From contig CM055193.1 of NCBI GenBank assembly GCA_029224185.1, positions 8,654,359-8,718,358 on the forward strand: a DNA stretch of 64,000 nt, in the 5' to 3' direction. Made by a program: the position numbers and the translations under genes. Positions 11,318 to 22,989 of the stretch are shown here, one piece after another. This DNA is from Karalla daura (Eukaryota > Chordata > Actinopteri > Chaetodontiformes > Leiognathidae). The first letter of the stretch is position 1. Each line of letters begins with the position of its first letter. Below the pieces are notes generated by a model that ran no database searches, was not told the DNA's origin, and worked only from the letters and a program-made list of their open reading frames with translations.

Positions 11318-14300
11318 ATGTCGAGCCAACACCAGCCGGTTTTCCCGATCCAACAGCAGCAGCAAAACCTGAACTCTGCTCCTCCTCTGCCGCAATGTCT
11401 GGTGAAGCCTCTGAGCAGTCCCCTTCAAATCAAGAGGAATGTCATTACAGACGATTACAGTGTAACCAGTCAGGTGCTCGGGATGGGGATAAATGGCAGA
11501 GTGCTGGAAATATTCCACAAAGACAGTGGAGAAAAGTTTGCCCTGAAGGTAAATGGAAAAAAAAAAGACTTTATCTCGACCTAACCCGTGTTCTTGTCAC
11601 TGCTCCTCGACCCGTGCTCGTGTTAACAACCAGAAATAAACACATTTTTACGCTATAATTTCGTATGTGTGCGTCTGGGGTTTGCGTGTGTAAAGACAGC
11701 AGCTGTGTGTGTGCACGGTTTCCACCAGATGAGCTGCAGTGACGTTAGATACAGGGTTGGATAAGCGGTGAAGCACATCCTTGGGCTAATTCAGATGTTT
11801 TTTTTTCTCTGCTTCTCTCAGGACAGTTGAACCTGGAACCTCTCGAGCATGTAATTTTAGCTTTTACAGTCTGGTATACCATGTTGAAAACAACACTAAA
11901 ACCACATACATGTGTCTGTAACAGTGTGGTCTTATGTTGGCCTGAAATCTGCATCAAACTGTGAATGGATTGCGGCGTGTTCTTCAAATTGGTCAAGATT
12001 AAATTTTGCACAAAGTGGAGGTACTTATGGCAGTGAACTGCGGTTTGGCATCAAACCAGAATCTAACATGTTGTAGAGTTGTGATAGCTGGCTTCAGCTT
12101 TCATCCAACAGCCATCTTCTTAAAGTCTGATTAAAGAAGAAGCCTCTTTGATGACCTAAATTGCCATTTGATTAACGATGAGCTAGTGGAACGAGTGTCT
12201 TCATAGACATCTAAAAGAAGTGCAAAAAAAGCATTGAATACAATATAAATTAGTAAAAAGTACACTGAACAATGTGAAATATTAACTATGCCAGAGAGTA
12301 TGTCACTATAAAATATTGAAATCATATGAATTATGGATATATATAGTAGTGTGTGTGCGTTTGGATATGTGCAACATGTTTTCAGATATGAATAATATGG
12401 AATACATCCATATTTACATTTATAGACATATGATGCAGTTTTTAGAAGAGGAAGAGTATAGTATGTCAAATATGAGTGTCTGTCTTATTGTTCATTGTCT
12501 GGATTCAGTTACTTACTTATGTTAACTATTTGTTTGTCATAAACCCAAACAACACTGCATTGTGCTATCAAAATGTACTGCTCATCCACTCAACCTTTAT
12601 TCCTTGCTATTTTGAGTGAGTACCTAATAACTGTTCCCAAATACTCACTATCTTTATTTCTCTAATAAGATGAAGCTTCTGCTGGAATGTGCTCGACCTC
12701 AGTTTCCAGTTGTTTTTCTTTTCTTTTTTTTTTTTGCCCCTCATTTATCACATGGTCAGAATCAGCAGGAGAAAATGAAGTCAGGGCAGAGCAGTGCTCA
12801 GGGCTGAGGCAAAGGTGAGCAGATGCTCTCTACCTGGTCTGACTGGCCCAAGCTGAGTGACAGGCCGTGTTTAGAGTTGAGATGTCGGGGTCACCACTGG
12901 CATCAGATGTAAGTTATAGATGTTTTTGAGTGGGGGAACCTGTCATTTTCTGCCATTAGGTGTTTGTCAGGGGCTAATTTTTGCCCCAGAGTTTGTGACT
13001 TATGTATCGCTCAGACGCCAGGTCCGAGCTGACTGTTTTGAAAGAGGAGTGTTGACATTTCCATCTGAATGCTGCCAACTAGAAAGAGAGAGGGGAACAT
13101 GCTTGTGTCTAAAAGTAGCCTCATGTGAGAGGCCAGGGATGACTGAGAGATTATGACGTGTGCTGTGGCACAGAAGGACAAGGTGTCATGCACACAGACT
13201 CTCTGCTGTCACTAGACAGTGAAAGCGTTCAGATATGACTAAACAAAGTGGAAAAAATAAGTAAATTACTAGCTTTTGTCGTGTTACAAGTGTGTTACAA
13301 TGCCTTTCTCTTCTTTTGGGTTATAGGGTATGTTGTGTTGACTTTGACTCATCGATGGTCCAATAAAATGTTTTTATTGAGCATTAAAAAAAACCTTAAA
13401 TGACTGTTTTTAAGATCCGATACGTTTCACTTTTAAATAAATATTTTTGCCAGATTCACAACGTGTTACATTGAGTTAAGGCTGACTGACAAGTGCGTTC
13501 ACTATTAAACACTACATTGCCAGAAAGTATTCACTTGCTTGTCTTGACTTGCTTATGAACTTCAGCGACATCCCATTCTTAATCCATAGGGTTTAATATG
13601 ACATTGGTCAGTGACAGTATAACAGCTTCCAAGGCTCTCCATAAGGTTTAGGAGTGTGTTTATTTGATTTAACCATTCTTCCAGCAGTGTATTTGTCAGG
13701 TCACACTGATGTTGGACGGAAAGGCCTGGCTCTCAGTCTCCTCTTTAATTCATCCCATAGGTGTTCTATCGGGTTGAGGTCAGGACTCTGCACAGGCCAG
13801 TCAAGTTCATTGACATGTTCTTGAGCTGATCTGAAATCCACATGAAGTTTGGAGGTCTGTAGCAATTGACTCTGCAGAAAGTTGGCCACTCCTGTACGCT
13901 ATGCGGCTGAGCATCCGCTTACCCCACATCATCTGTTTACGTGGCGTACCACTTTGTGGCTGAGTTGCTCTGTCTGCATGCATAGGTGCTTGCTTTTGTA
14001 CACCTGTGGCCATGGAAGTGATAGGAACCTGATTTCTCATTTGGAAGGGTGAGTTAATACTTTTGGCAAAGTAGTGTAGGTGGCTTTGGAGTCTTTGGAC
14101 ATGGAAATTCACCAACACAGTGTTAAATTGCATACATTCGGCCGAGGGGATCCTTCTACGCCTTCAGAGAAGACCTTTTTGAAAATCTATCTGATTTGAT
14201 ACAAATCATTCAATACATTTCATCTTATCTATGTTCTAAAGTTAAGTTTCCTGTCAAGTTCACATCAGCGTTGAAAGGGTTATTGTCCTGGAGCATGTCA

Positions 14301-15965
14301 TCCAATCAGAATCGTCCGTCTTTATCAAAGCCCGGTTAGCTGGCTCATTGATTGGTTAGGACTTCATGAATCTTGGGGAAGGCCAAGCTTTGTGTTTTGG
14401 TATCAAGAGTGATGGGAGAACTGACCAATCAATGTTTGGTTTTAAGTGGGCTGGAGAAAAACAAAAGATTGTATGCCTTCTTGAAGTCTTAACAGCGGGC
14501 AGAGATCCATTTTATTCCCTGCAGAGAAGGAAGAATGTGTTGTAGTTTAACCTATGAAAACTGTGACTTTTCTTTGGCATCAGTATTCATTGCTCCATGC
14601 TTAATTGTGCATGGAGAGGTATTTGCCCTTTATTGCAACTTAAAAAAAGTATATAGATTTGTGTAACTTCTAGTGTGTTTTGCATTTGAAGTTGTATTGT
14701 AGTTTGAGGATGTTCATTAATTTGTCAATGTGTGTATGGTTTGTTCTCAGCAATGGGGGCTGAGGTGAAGGTCCAGGTATATAGTGCTCACGGTTCGCCA
14801 CTGATATTCAGTAAATCTACGTATGAGACAGATTGATAGGTCAAGGCAAAGCAGAGCTTACTTCAAGGACCTCTGAAGGAGAGAGAGCGATCAGGAAGAA
14901 TGTGAAATTCACATCACTGAGATTGTAGCAAATTTATGGGTTGAAAATATCACAGAGAAAGCCAAGTGGAAGCTATGCACGCAGTTATTTCCTCTTGTGG
15001 ATCAACCAAAGGTCAGACGTCATTATTGATTCATCTGCAGGCTATTTATTTCAGTGAATCATTTTCTCTGTGAAGGATACTTGTCTTTCTTAAGGATCAC
15101 TGTTGTCTCTTAGTTGTTTTGCACATGTTTGACATTTTATCTAAAAAAATGAAAAGAAATGCAGTTTCTTTCATTAAAGTACGTTTATTAACTTTCTGTT
15201 TAATGAACTGTGAACACCGTTATCACAACACATAAGGTGAAGCCTGTCCATTGCAGGGGGCACACACATACATACAACCCTCACTCTCACACTGAGAGGC
15301 AATTTAGGGTCTCCATTTGATCTAAAGATGTTTTGGCCTGTGGGAGGAAACCTATGCAAATGAGGGGAGGACATACAGAGGTCCTACCCAGGTGTCACAC
15401 TAGAGGCCATCTTGCTCTGAGACAACAGTGCTAACTACACACATGCCTGCATGTGAAGCTAAAAACTCTCCCTCCCTTCTGACATTTTCATTCCTCTACT
15501 GCTTGTGTCTCAGATGCTGCAGGATTGTCCAGAAGCCAGACGGGAGGTCGAACTGCACTGGAGGGTGTCGTCATGCTCGCACATTGTTCCGATCATTGAT
15601 GTTTATGAAAATCTCTACCAGGGCAGGAAGTGTCTCCTCATTGTGATGGAGTGGTGTGTTACTTCTGCATGCACACACACACTCACACGCGCACACGCAC
15701 GTACACACACACACACGCACAAACACAGACACCTGGAGCTAACAATGTATGTACGGTCTCAAAAAGTGTTAGCATATGTTGACAAAAGCCGACTTCCTCC
15801 CCTGGACTTTGTTCGTCTTCTGCATGGATTGTATTATTTAAATTCACACCCACTGAGGTAAGTGGTTTCCAGAACTCCTCCAGGCAGAGAGCAATGAAAA
15901 GCAGGCAGAGGTGCTGGATAAGCTGGAAATGATTCGATGAATGTGATGTCATAATTGATTATTCA

Positions 15966-16011
<46 letters not shown>

Positions 16012-16512
16012 GTAATCAAAGTGTTTGGTCTGAATATAAATAACATTATAACTTTCTATTAAGCAACTTTAATGAACTTAAAGATGTAAGATGGAAAACT
16101 GTTGCATGTAGGAACTTTTTTATCATTAGATAAATGTTTCACAGAGTTGAGCACAGACTTGAAAGCATAGTAGGATGATATCATCGTACTTTATGGATTG
16201 AAAGACCACCCCCCCGACATTGTTGCGTAATAAGTAGGTAAGATAATGGATGGATAAAGAAATAATAGGCCATATGGTATTTGATGGATAACAAGAAGAA
16301 CCTGGCTTTGACTCTGGGTAGGACAGAGGGCTGTGTGGGCTTTTTTTTCCTTTTCTTTCTTTCTTTCTTTCTTTTTTTTTTTTTTTACAGTTCCTCTGGT
16401 TTCCTCCCACAGTCCAAAAACATGCATGTTTAGGAATGGAGACTCTAAATTGCCCCTAGGTGTGAGTGTCAGAATGCCATGTGTGCTGTGATTGGCTCCA
16501 GTAGACACCCCA

Positions 16513-16562
<50 letters not shown>

Positions 16563-18920
16563 TGGTTAGTTATAAAGTGGCGTAAAAATACAATATATAC
16601 ATATTTAATAGTTTTTAAAATGTAATTCTGGAAAGACTTTGTGGTTTTGCTGCCTCATGTTGTTATCCTGGGGGGGAAGTGAATTGTTAGAGTGAACAGA
16701 TGTTTAATCCTCAGCAGACTCATCCTATCTGTCCATTTTCCTCTCAGCATGGATGGAGGTGAATTGTTCAGTCATATCCAGGACAGGGGGAACCATGCAT
16801 TTACAGAAAGAGGTAACTGGATGACTGGTTATTATCGGCCCTGTAGCAAAATACACAGTATATTGGAGTGAAAAAAAAAATTGAATGGCTATTTGAGAAA
16901 ACAATCTAAAGGATTAGAACTTGAACAGGAACTGTGTTGAGCCCGGGTTAATTTCTTGTCTTTTCCTTGTTGCACAGAGGCCTCTGACATCATGAAAAGC
17001 ATCGGAGAAGCAATACTTTTCTTGCACACCAGCAACATTGCTCACAGAGACATCAAGGTACCAACTCGTATATTGTATGTATTTGAAGCTGAAGTTTGCA
17101 TAACAAAATTAGTGGACTGTTTGTCATGGATGGTAACACAAATTATTTGTTGAAAGATAGGGTGTGCTCTTGGTTTGGTTTTACACCATTTAATTTTTTT
17201 TTTTTTTTTACAATTTAATATCCTGTGGATACCAAACAGACATTATGTAATGCCAGGGTAATGCCAGGGTTCACAGTAAGCAGAACTGAGAGACCCTGTA
17301 GCTGTGGAGAGACCTGTAGAGTACGCAAAACATGACTGTGGGCATCTTTTTTGGACCGTCTTTTTGTCACTTCATACGGTATGCTTCAAAAATGTTCCCA
17401 TTCATGTGTTATATAAGCAAAGAATATATGCTTCACGTTATACATTACAGTATATTTTTGTATTATATCTGTTATTATTATTGCAGTGTAGATCGCTAAG
17501 ACTGATTCCAACATGGGCAAGGATCTTAATCACAGGAGACATGTACAATTATTTTTATGTCACGTCTGCACACACTTTGACCTCAGTGAATGATTAAGAG
17601 TGACAGGAGCACATACTTGTAAGTTATGTGACCCACAAAATAATAGTAAATCATTCCGAAACATGCTGGTGTTATTAGTGAGAAAAGACAGAAGAACAAA
17701 CCTTTTGACCAGCATTTGTGACTGATAATATAAGAACCAGTGAAACAGGAAGAGCTTTTGTTTCAGTTTGATACTTGATGTAACATATATTTTCATTGTT
17801 CTTCCTTTCAGTCAGGGAACATATTGTCATCTCTTTTTCAGCCGGAGAACCTGCTGTACACGTCCAAGAGGTCAGATGCCCATCTCAAGCTGACAGATTT
17901 TGGGTTTGCAAAAGAAATCACCACATTAAACTCTTTGGCAACCCCCTGTTTTACCCCGTACTACGTTGGTAAGTTCCTATAATAAACAATCCCAAAAGCA
18001 GCTGTATTAGTGTGAGCGTGGACAGATGTTCTCTCACTATCAGTCAGATTTATTACCACTTAATAGCCACTTAGTTGTACAGCTGTAGGGAATTTGCCAC
18101 AGTGTATATTTTTGTCTGTAAGACAAATACACAAACTGTCGGTCCACCACTTTTTCTTGAGTGCTTCTCAGTGTTAGTCTTAATGTCTACAAGCGTCCAG
18201 GGTCCCATTGAAAGAGACTTTACCTCTGAAACTTGTTTAACAATACTGCAAGCCGTCATTTGTGTATGTCTTTCATGCACAATTATCAATGATATCAATA
18301 TGCAACAGAAGCACTCTAAATGATTGTTTTTGACACTGTGGAAGCTCCAGAAGTTCTCGGGCCAGAGAAGTATGACAGATCCTGTGACATGTGGTCGCTG
18401 GGTGTCATCATGTATATCCTGTAAGTCGATCAGGAATCAGGCATTTTCTCAATTTAATTGTCTCCATCTTGCATTAATGGAGGCCTTGACTGTCTACATT
18501 ACTGTTGCTTCGCTTTGGTCGCATAATGTTGTTTTCTGTCCCTCACGCAGACTTTGTGGGTATCCTCCGTTCTTCTCACATCACGGTTTGGCGATATCCC
18601 CAGGGATGAAACGACGGATCCTCAATGGACAATATGATTTTCCAAACCCAGAGTGGTCTGAGGTATCTGAGGAAGGTGAGTGCAATAATTGACACATTAA
18701 TCATATTATTTTGTTTATTTATTTATTTCATACTTGCATTACATTACATATCCTTACCTGCTTTGTCCTTATCAGTGAAGTTGGGTAGTCTGCTGGAGCC
18801 AGTGCACATACTGTAGCGTGTGTGGCTTTTGCATGTTAATTTTTTGTCTTTATGGACATTTAGGTACCCCAAAACATGCATTTAGGTTAATCAATGACTC
18901 TGAATTGTGTGAGATTGAAT

Positions 18921-18981
<61 letters not shown>

Positions 18982-20017
18982 CCAGTGAGTTTTGTAGGTA
19001 TTGGATCCAACCGATCCTGTGACACTGCTTATAAAGCTGGTCAAGAAAATGTATGGATAAACAGATCTCTACTTTTCATGACTTTGATGCTTCCAAACAA
19101 TTTTTGAGTGTAGACAAGAGAAAAAGAATAGATGAACCGATTCTATAATAACAGGTGATTGGATCAGGATTCAATTCATGACTGTGCTTCGTGATCTCAG
19201 GTTCGCTTCTTAATAACATTGTCAATGAACACAACAGATGATTGCATTATATCTTTATTGATGTCTCACATAGCATCACTGTGTTTTGGGAGCAGAAAAT
19301 GTACATTGAAAGATGACAGTGACTTTCTGTTCCCAGCCAAACAGCTGATCTGCCACTTACTGAAAACTGAGCCCACCCAGAGAATGAGCATCACCGAGTT
19401 TATAAACCATCCCTGGATTAATGTAAGCAGCTCCCTGTAGGCTTGCATCTGTTTGAGCAACTGATGGATAGATGGATAGATAGATAGATGGATAGATAGA
19501 AAAATCTTTATTGCATCAGGAAACTGAGTTTGTTAGTGTAACTGTTTGCTAGTTTTGAAAGATGTGAGGTGTGCTGAAGGCTCTCGTACATCCATATTCT
19601 CTCACCACTGCAGCAGTCAGTCGAGGTCCCACAAACACCTCTTCACACCAGCCGCGTGCTGCACGAGGAACAGGATGTCTGGGAGAAGGTTAAAGTAAGT
19701 CTCTGCCCTGTTTATGTGGCTAAATTAATTTTTTATCTGCCATTTAGGAGTTGGAAATCTGTTTCTCTGTGTTGTTTTATGTATACCTGGCTACTTTCTG
19801 TAAACCCTGTTGGGCATCTTTGTTTTCTTGTCCGTTTGTGTGTATAACAAGAGACATTGTTTGCACTTATCAGGAGGAAATGACAAATGCCCTGCAAACG
19901 ATGCGAGTGGACTGCGATCACATTAAAATCAAAACCATTGAAGACTCAACCAATCCTCTGCTCTTGAAGAGAAGAAAGAAAACAAAAAACTCTCAGCCCA
20001 CACAACCTCCAGGCTAG
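11318..20017 (+). CDS. mapkapk2: MAP kinase-activated protein kinase 2 (MK2)
   Basis: MK2 is a Ser/Thr kinase activated by p38 MAPK; it phosphorylates HSP27 and tristetraprolin and controls cytokine mRNA stability. Coding exons: 11318-11548, 15514-15653, 16748-16812, 16978-17057, 17842-17968, 18345-18420, 18551-18675, 19337-19422, 19614-19694, 19874-20017. They join in phase to 384 residues (human 400). Visible motifs: glycine loop GMGINGRV with Lys77, HRD Asp170, DFG Asp191, activation-loop Thr206 (human Thr222), and VPQTPLHT with Thr318 (human Thr334), all shifted by 16 from human. The C-terminus has the p38-docking and nuclear-localisation segment LLLKRRKKTK. The N-terminus is Gln/Pro-rich but shorter than the human proline tract. 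The Gln-Asp-Cys-Pro and Arg-Arg-Glu stretch in exon 2 fits MAPKAPK2 better than MAPKAPK3, and linkage to eif2d agrees. Whether it is the a or b copy is not decided. Confidence 0.96.
13510..14076 (-). mobile_element. Internally deleted Tc1-like DNA transposon
   Basis: Inverted ends begin CACTACATTGCCAGAAAGTA on the left and, in reverse complement, CACTACTTTGCCAAAAGTAT on the right. Inside, minus-strand translation gives an N-terminal helix-turn-helix piece (QPQSGTPRKQMMWGKRMLSR) and, in another frame, the transposase C-terminal signature WPVQSPDLNPIEHLWDELKR. The catalytic middle is missing: at 567 bp the element is far shorter than an intact Tc1 element (1.2-1.6 kb). A TA follows the right end; the left flank has lost a clear TA. 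It is non-autonomous and dead. Confidence 0.88.
15215..15400. repeat. Interspersed repeat, ACATGCATG family
   Basis: Carries CCATTGCAGGGGGCACACAC, GGCAATTTAGGGTCTCCATT and the GGGAGGAAACC block shared with the copies near 7.9, 16.4 and 31-34 kb. It lies just before mapkapk2 exon 2. Confidence 0.6.
15968..16009. repeat. (GT)n microsatellite
   Basis: Uninterrupted GT repeat in mapkapk2 intron 2. Confidence 0.95.
16341..16560. repeat. Poly-pyrimidine tract, interspersed repeat (minus) and (AC)n
   Basis: A T/TTTC tract (16341-16386) is followed by a reversed copy of the ACATGCATG family (16387-16505, with CTCCCACAGTCCAAAAACAT and GACTCTAAATTGCCCCTAGG) and an AC repeat (16513-16560). All lie within mapkapk2 intron 2. 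Confidence 0.75.
18760..18977. repeat. Interspersed repeat fragment ending in (GT)n
   Basis: A reversed copy of the ACATGCATG family (CCCCAAAACATGCATTTAGG, then GACTCTGAATTGTG) leads straight into a GT repeat at 18922-18977, inside mapkapk2 intron 7. The same repeat-plus-dinucleotide arrangement occurs in intron 2. Confidence 0.7.
19461..19500. repeat. (GATA/GATG)n microsatellite
   Basis: Tetranucleotide GATA with GATG variants in mapkapk2 intron 8. Confidence 0.9.
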
Positions 20018-20742
20018 TGAAGCTGAGACTTTTTTCCAAAGGTTTTTACTCAAATGTATTAAGTAGACAAACGGTTTTGTCATTGTTAAATGCCTCTGAA
20101 CCGATTCTTTTAAGCATGTTTTTAGCAGTTTGTAATTCTTCCTGTTAACCTAAAATGCATATATTTTAAAACATGAAATGCAGCGAGGTACATGTGCTTC
20201 AAGGGCTTTTGAACTATTTCTACGCACTGATAAAGATTCTGTATGTGTATTTGGACAGATTTTGATAAACTAATGTAGATACTGTATTCTGGGAGTTATT
20301 TCAGTGCGCTTTATGCTTACAGATTGTTTTTAGCTTATTTTCTGAGCTTAGTTTGGAAAACCACTCAGGCTCTTTTTGTTTTGAGGATGTTGTTAAGAAA
20401 GTTTGCCAGCATCATTCATCGTTTTTTATTGAATGATCACTACCAGAAACCACAATTTTTGTTGTGTATGCTGATGCGATTTCAGAAGTATTTCCAAATT
20501 TTTGCCAAAGATGGGGAGTTTTCTCAGCCACACTGTGGTGAAACAGTCTCTATAACCTGCCGTGTGAAGCAATAATCATACTTGCAATGTTTATGAGAAG
20601 GGTGATAATTGCATTTTACTGAGTAAATTGCTGCTATCTGGACTGTTCATGCTTCTGTAGCTTCCATAGCAGTGATAAAAAAGTCCTGCACAAGGTCTGT
20701 TGTGAGGAAGAGGCTTATTATCCCCTCTGTCGTTTGCTCTGG

Positions 20743-20823
20743 AATAAATCTGTCGATAATCTCTGTGGATCTGCGCTTCCTTTGATCAGTTAGCTGTTTA
20801 CCATTAGTGTGAAGTCAAATAAA
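20743..20823 (+). terminator. mapkapk2 polyadenylation signals
   Basis: Two AATAAA hexamers at 20743-20748 and 20818-20823 lie 0.73 and 0.80 kb after the mapkapk2 stop codon. The second is followed by a T/G-rich stretch. This would give a 3' UTR of about 0.8 kb; the choice between sites is inferred. Confidence 0.5.
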
Positions 20824-22756
20824 ATTCACTCAGTTATTTCTTATATTACAGGATGTTTTGTACTGAATCTGTACACCAGGGAAGGTGGAACAGTATGAAT
20901 GAAGTCTTCCCTTTGGATCGCGGCCTTTAATTTTGTTATTGGCACAGTTGCGCTTTGTCACACACTTCCCTTTCATCCATCACTCTCACATTGTTTCCGG
21001 GAGAGGGAACATGGCGTAGTTTCAGAAAAACAGCTATTTGTAATTTTGAGGTGCCAATAAATGAAGTGAAAGGTAGACATGACCCAGTCACATGAAAGAC
21101 TTAAATTTAAAAGCATTCCTCGCAGCTGATTAAGTGCTCAAACCAGTAAAAATAAGCTGTCCTGCTTCTAAGAACCTTGTGTTGATTTGCAGAATATTTG
21201 TAGCATAATACAAATGAATGCAGTTACATAACAAGTGCTGTCCCTTAGCAACATCCCTATACTCTGATTATAGTGTACATTAAAACCCGGCGCGATCCAT
21301 GCATGCCAAAAATAGTCTTGGCTGTACTTCATGGCCGTTCACAATCACTCAGCTTCAGGATTCAAATTTATTGTTATTGTCTTATAATTTGGACTACTAA
21401 GCCTCTTAGGCTTCCAGACAGTTGTTGGATCCTCAAAGAAATGAGGCCCATACAAAATATCTGGCTTAAACACAATGTCCTAATTATATGTTAATATTTT
21501 CAGTTTTGCATCCTTTTGTAACGGAGACGTTGGGGCCTATTCAGAGACACCGACACAGAGTAAACAAAACAAAGCTGTCCTGCCAGGTGAACTATACTAA
21601 CATATATATCATTAAGAGTACCACAGTGAGATGTGGACATTGTTTTATCATGACTCAATGGTGAATCCAACATCATCAAACAGCACTGTTTTCCTAAAAA
21701 CCCTTTAATTCACTCCTCCTTACTATGGATTAACTTGTTAATCGGTACGTCTCCTGAAATGTGCTCATATTCCTGTAATAAATTCTATAATATTTTTGGT
21801 TTTAATTTCAGACTAAAGATTGTTTTCAACCTAAGAATGTTGTGCTGTGACTAAAAACCCGCCAAGACCTTGAGCTAAAGGGTTCCATCTGTGTATCCTC
21901 ATGTTCCCTCTCCTCTGAAATGGGATGTAATTTGTTAGATGATTAAGGTCTTTTACTTGCTTCTTGTCAACTTTCTCAATCAGTGCAGTATCACGTCCGT
22001 GCTCAAAGTGAGTGTGTGGGGGGTGCAGATAAAGAGGTAAAAAACAAAAAGCCCTAACCCTATTAAACTATAAGACATGAATGGCAAGGCCCATTCAGAC
22101 ACACTGCAGGTAGGTAAATGGTGGTTCTCTATCTGCAGGCGCCAGCACTTAAAGACACGTTGACTTTCTCCACAGTGTGAACACTGTAATTGGAAAAGGT
22201 GGTTGAGTGCCTGAAGCAGCTCGGGAAAGAGGACAAAAAATGTTTAAGGAGTGGACAAATAACAGGGTTTGTCGGAGTCGCTGTGCTACATGTTGCAACA
22301 TACAACTGCAGGCATCGGCTCGGGAGTCGGATTTCAATTTTAAACAAAGCTCCATTGTTGTATCTGAGGTACAACGCACAGCTAATTGCAACGTCTAGTC
22401 TGGTTCATTAAATTCCCTATCTCATAAACCCCACCTCCCACCCTATAACCTTGACTGTGCAACTATAAACTGCATGCCAGACTGTGCATGGTTGAGCTAA
22501 TGATAAGGAATGTCACAGTAAGATAAAAAGACAAAAACAAGGTTGTTAAAAAGCAGATGTCTGTACCGTTTCACAGATGGAATTGATATTGACATGGCTG
22601 GAGGTGATATGTTATAGTACAGGTGCAAGTGGAAAATAGTATGTGCACTAATGAGAGAGTTTGGTGGGGCTGAAGCAGCAGTGCGGGAGGTGGGGGGTGG
22701 GGGGTGGGTTGTGGTGGTCGTGGTATTTACTCAATACGAACAACATATTCCTCTCA
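20824..22756. other. Intergenic region between mapkapk2 and fmod
   Basis: About 2 kb of unique, AT-rich DNA. No cytokine-like exon was recognised, although il10 is the usual neighbour of mapkapk2 in other vertebrates. The ORFs near 22129-22411 overlap on both strands and look like chance. Confidence 0.65.
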
Positions 22757-22821
22757 GTCTGGGGAAAGACACAGGCAACGTGAGCAAGGGAGGAGGCATC
22801 GTCTCTGATCAACTCACCGGT
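22757..22821 (+). promoter_or_regulatory. Possible non-coding first exon of fmod
   Basis: A stretch ending CTGATCAACTCACCG|gtaggttt has a good splice donor and sits 170 bases before the coding exon's acceptor (ttcccaccag at 22984). A 5' UTR exon followed by an intron just before the start codon is usual for this gene family. Its upstream limit cannot be fixed from sequence. Confidence 0.4.
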
Positions 22822-22989
22822 AGGTTTACTGTACCTATTGACGTTTATAATTAGATCTGGATTAAATGACGAAAATGGCGTACTTTAGTATTTGCTATTG
22901 GAACATGAATGAGTTTGAATTCCTTGCTTAATTTCACATCATCATCTTTCAATTATGTCATTTTCTTCCTGGCTTTCCCACCAGTGATC

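Larger units (their letters stand above)
11549..15513. other. mapkapk2 intron 1 (gene-free stretch)
   Basis: This 4-kb first intron contains a Tc1-like remnant at 13510-14076 and a copy of the interspersed ACATGCATG repeat at 15215-15400. The rest is unique AT-rich DNA. No additional exon was recognised. Confidence 0.75.
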
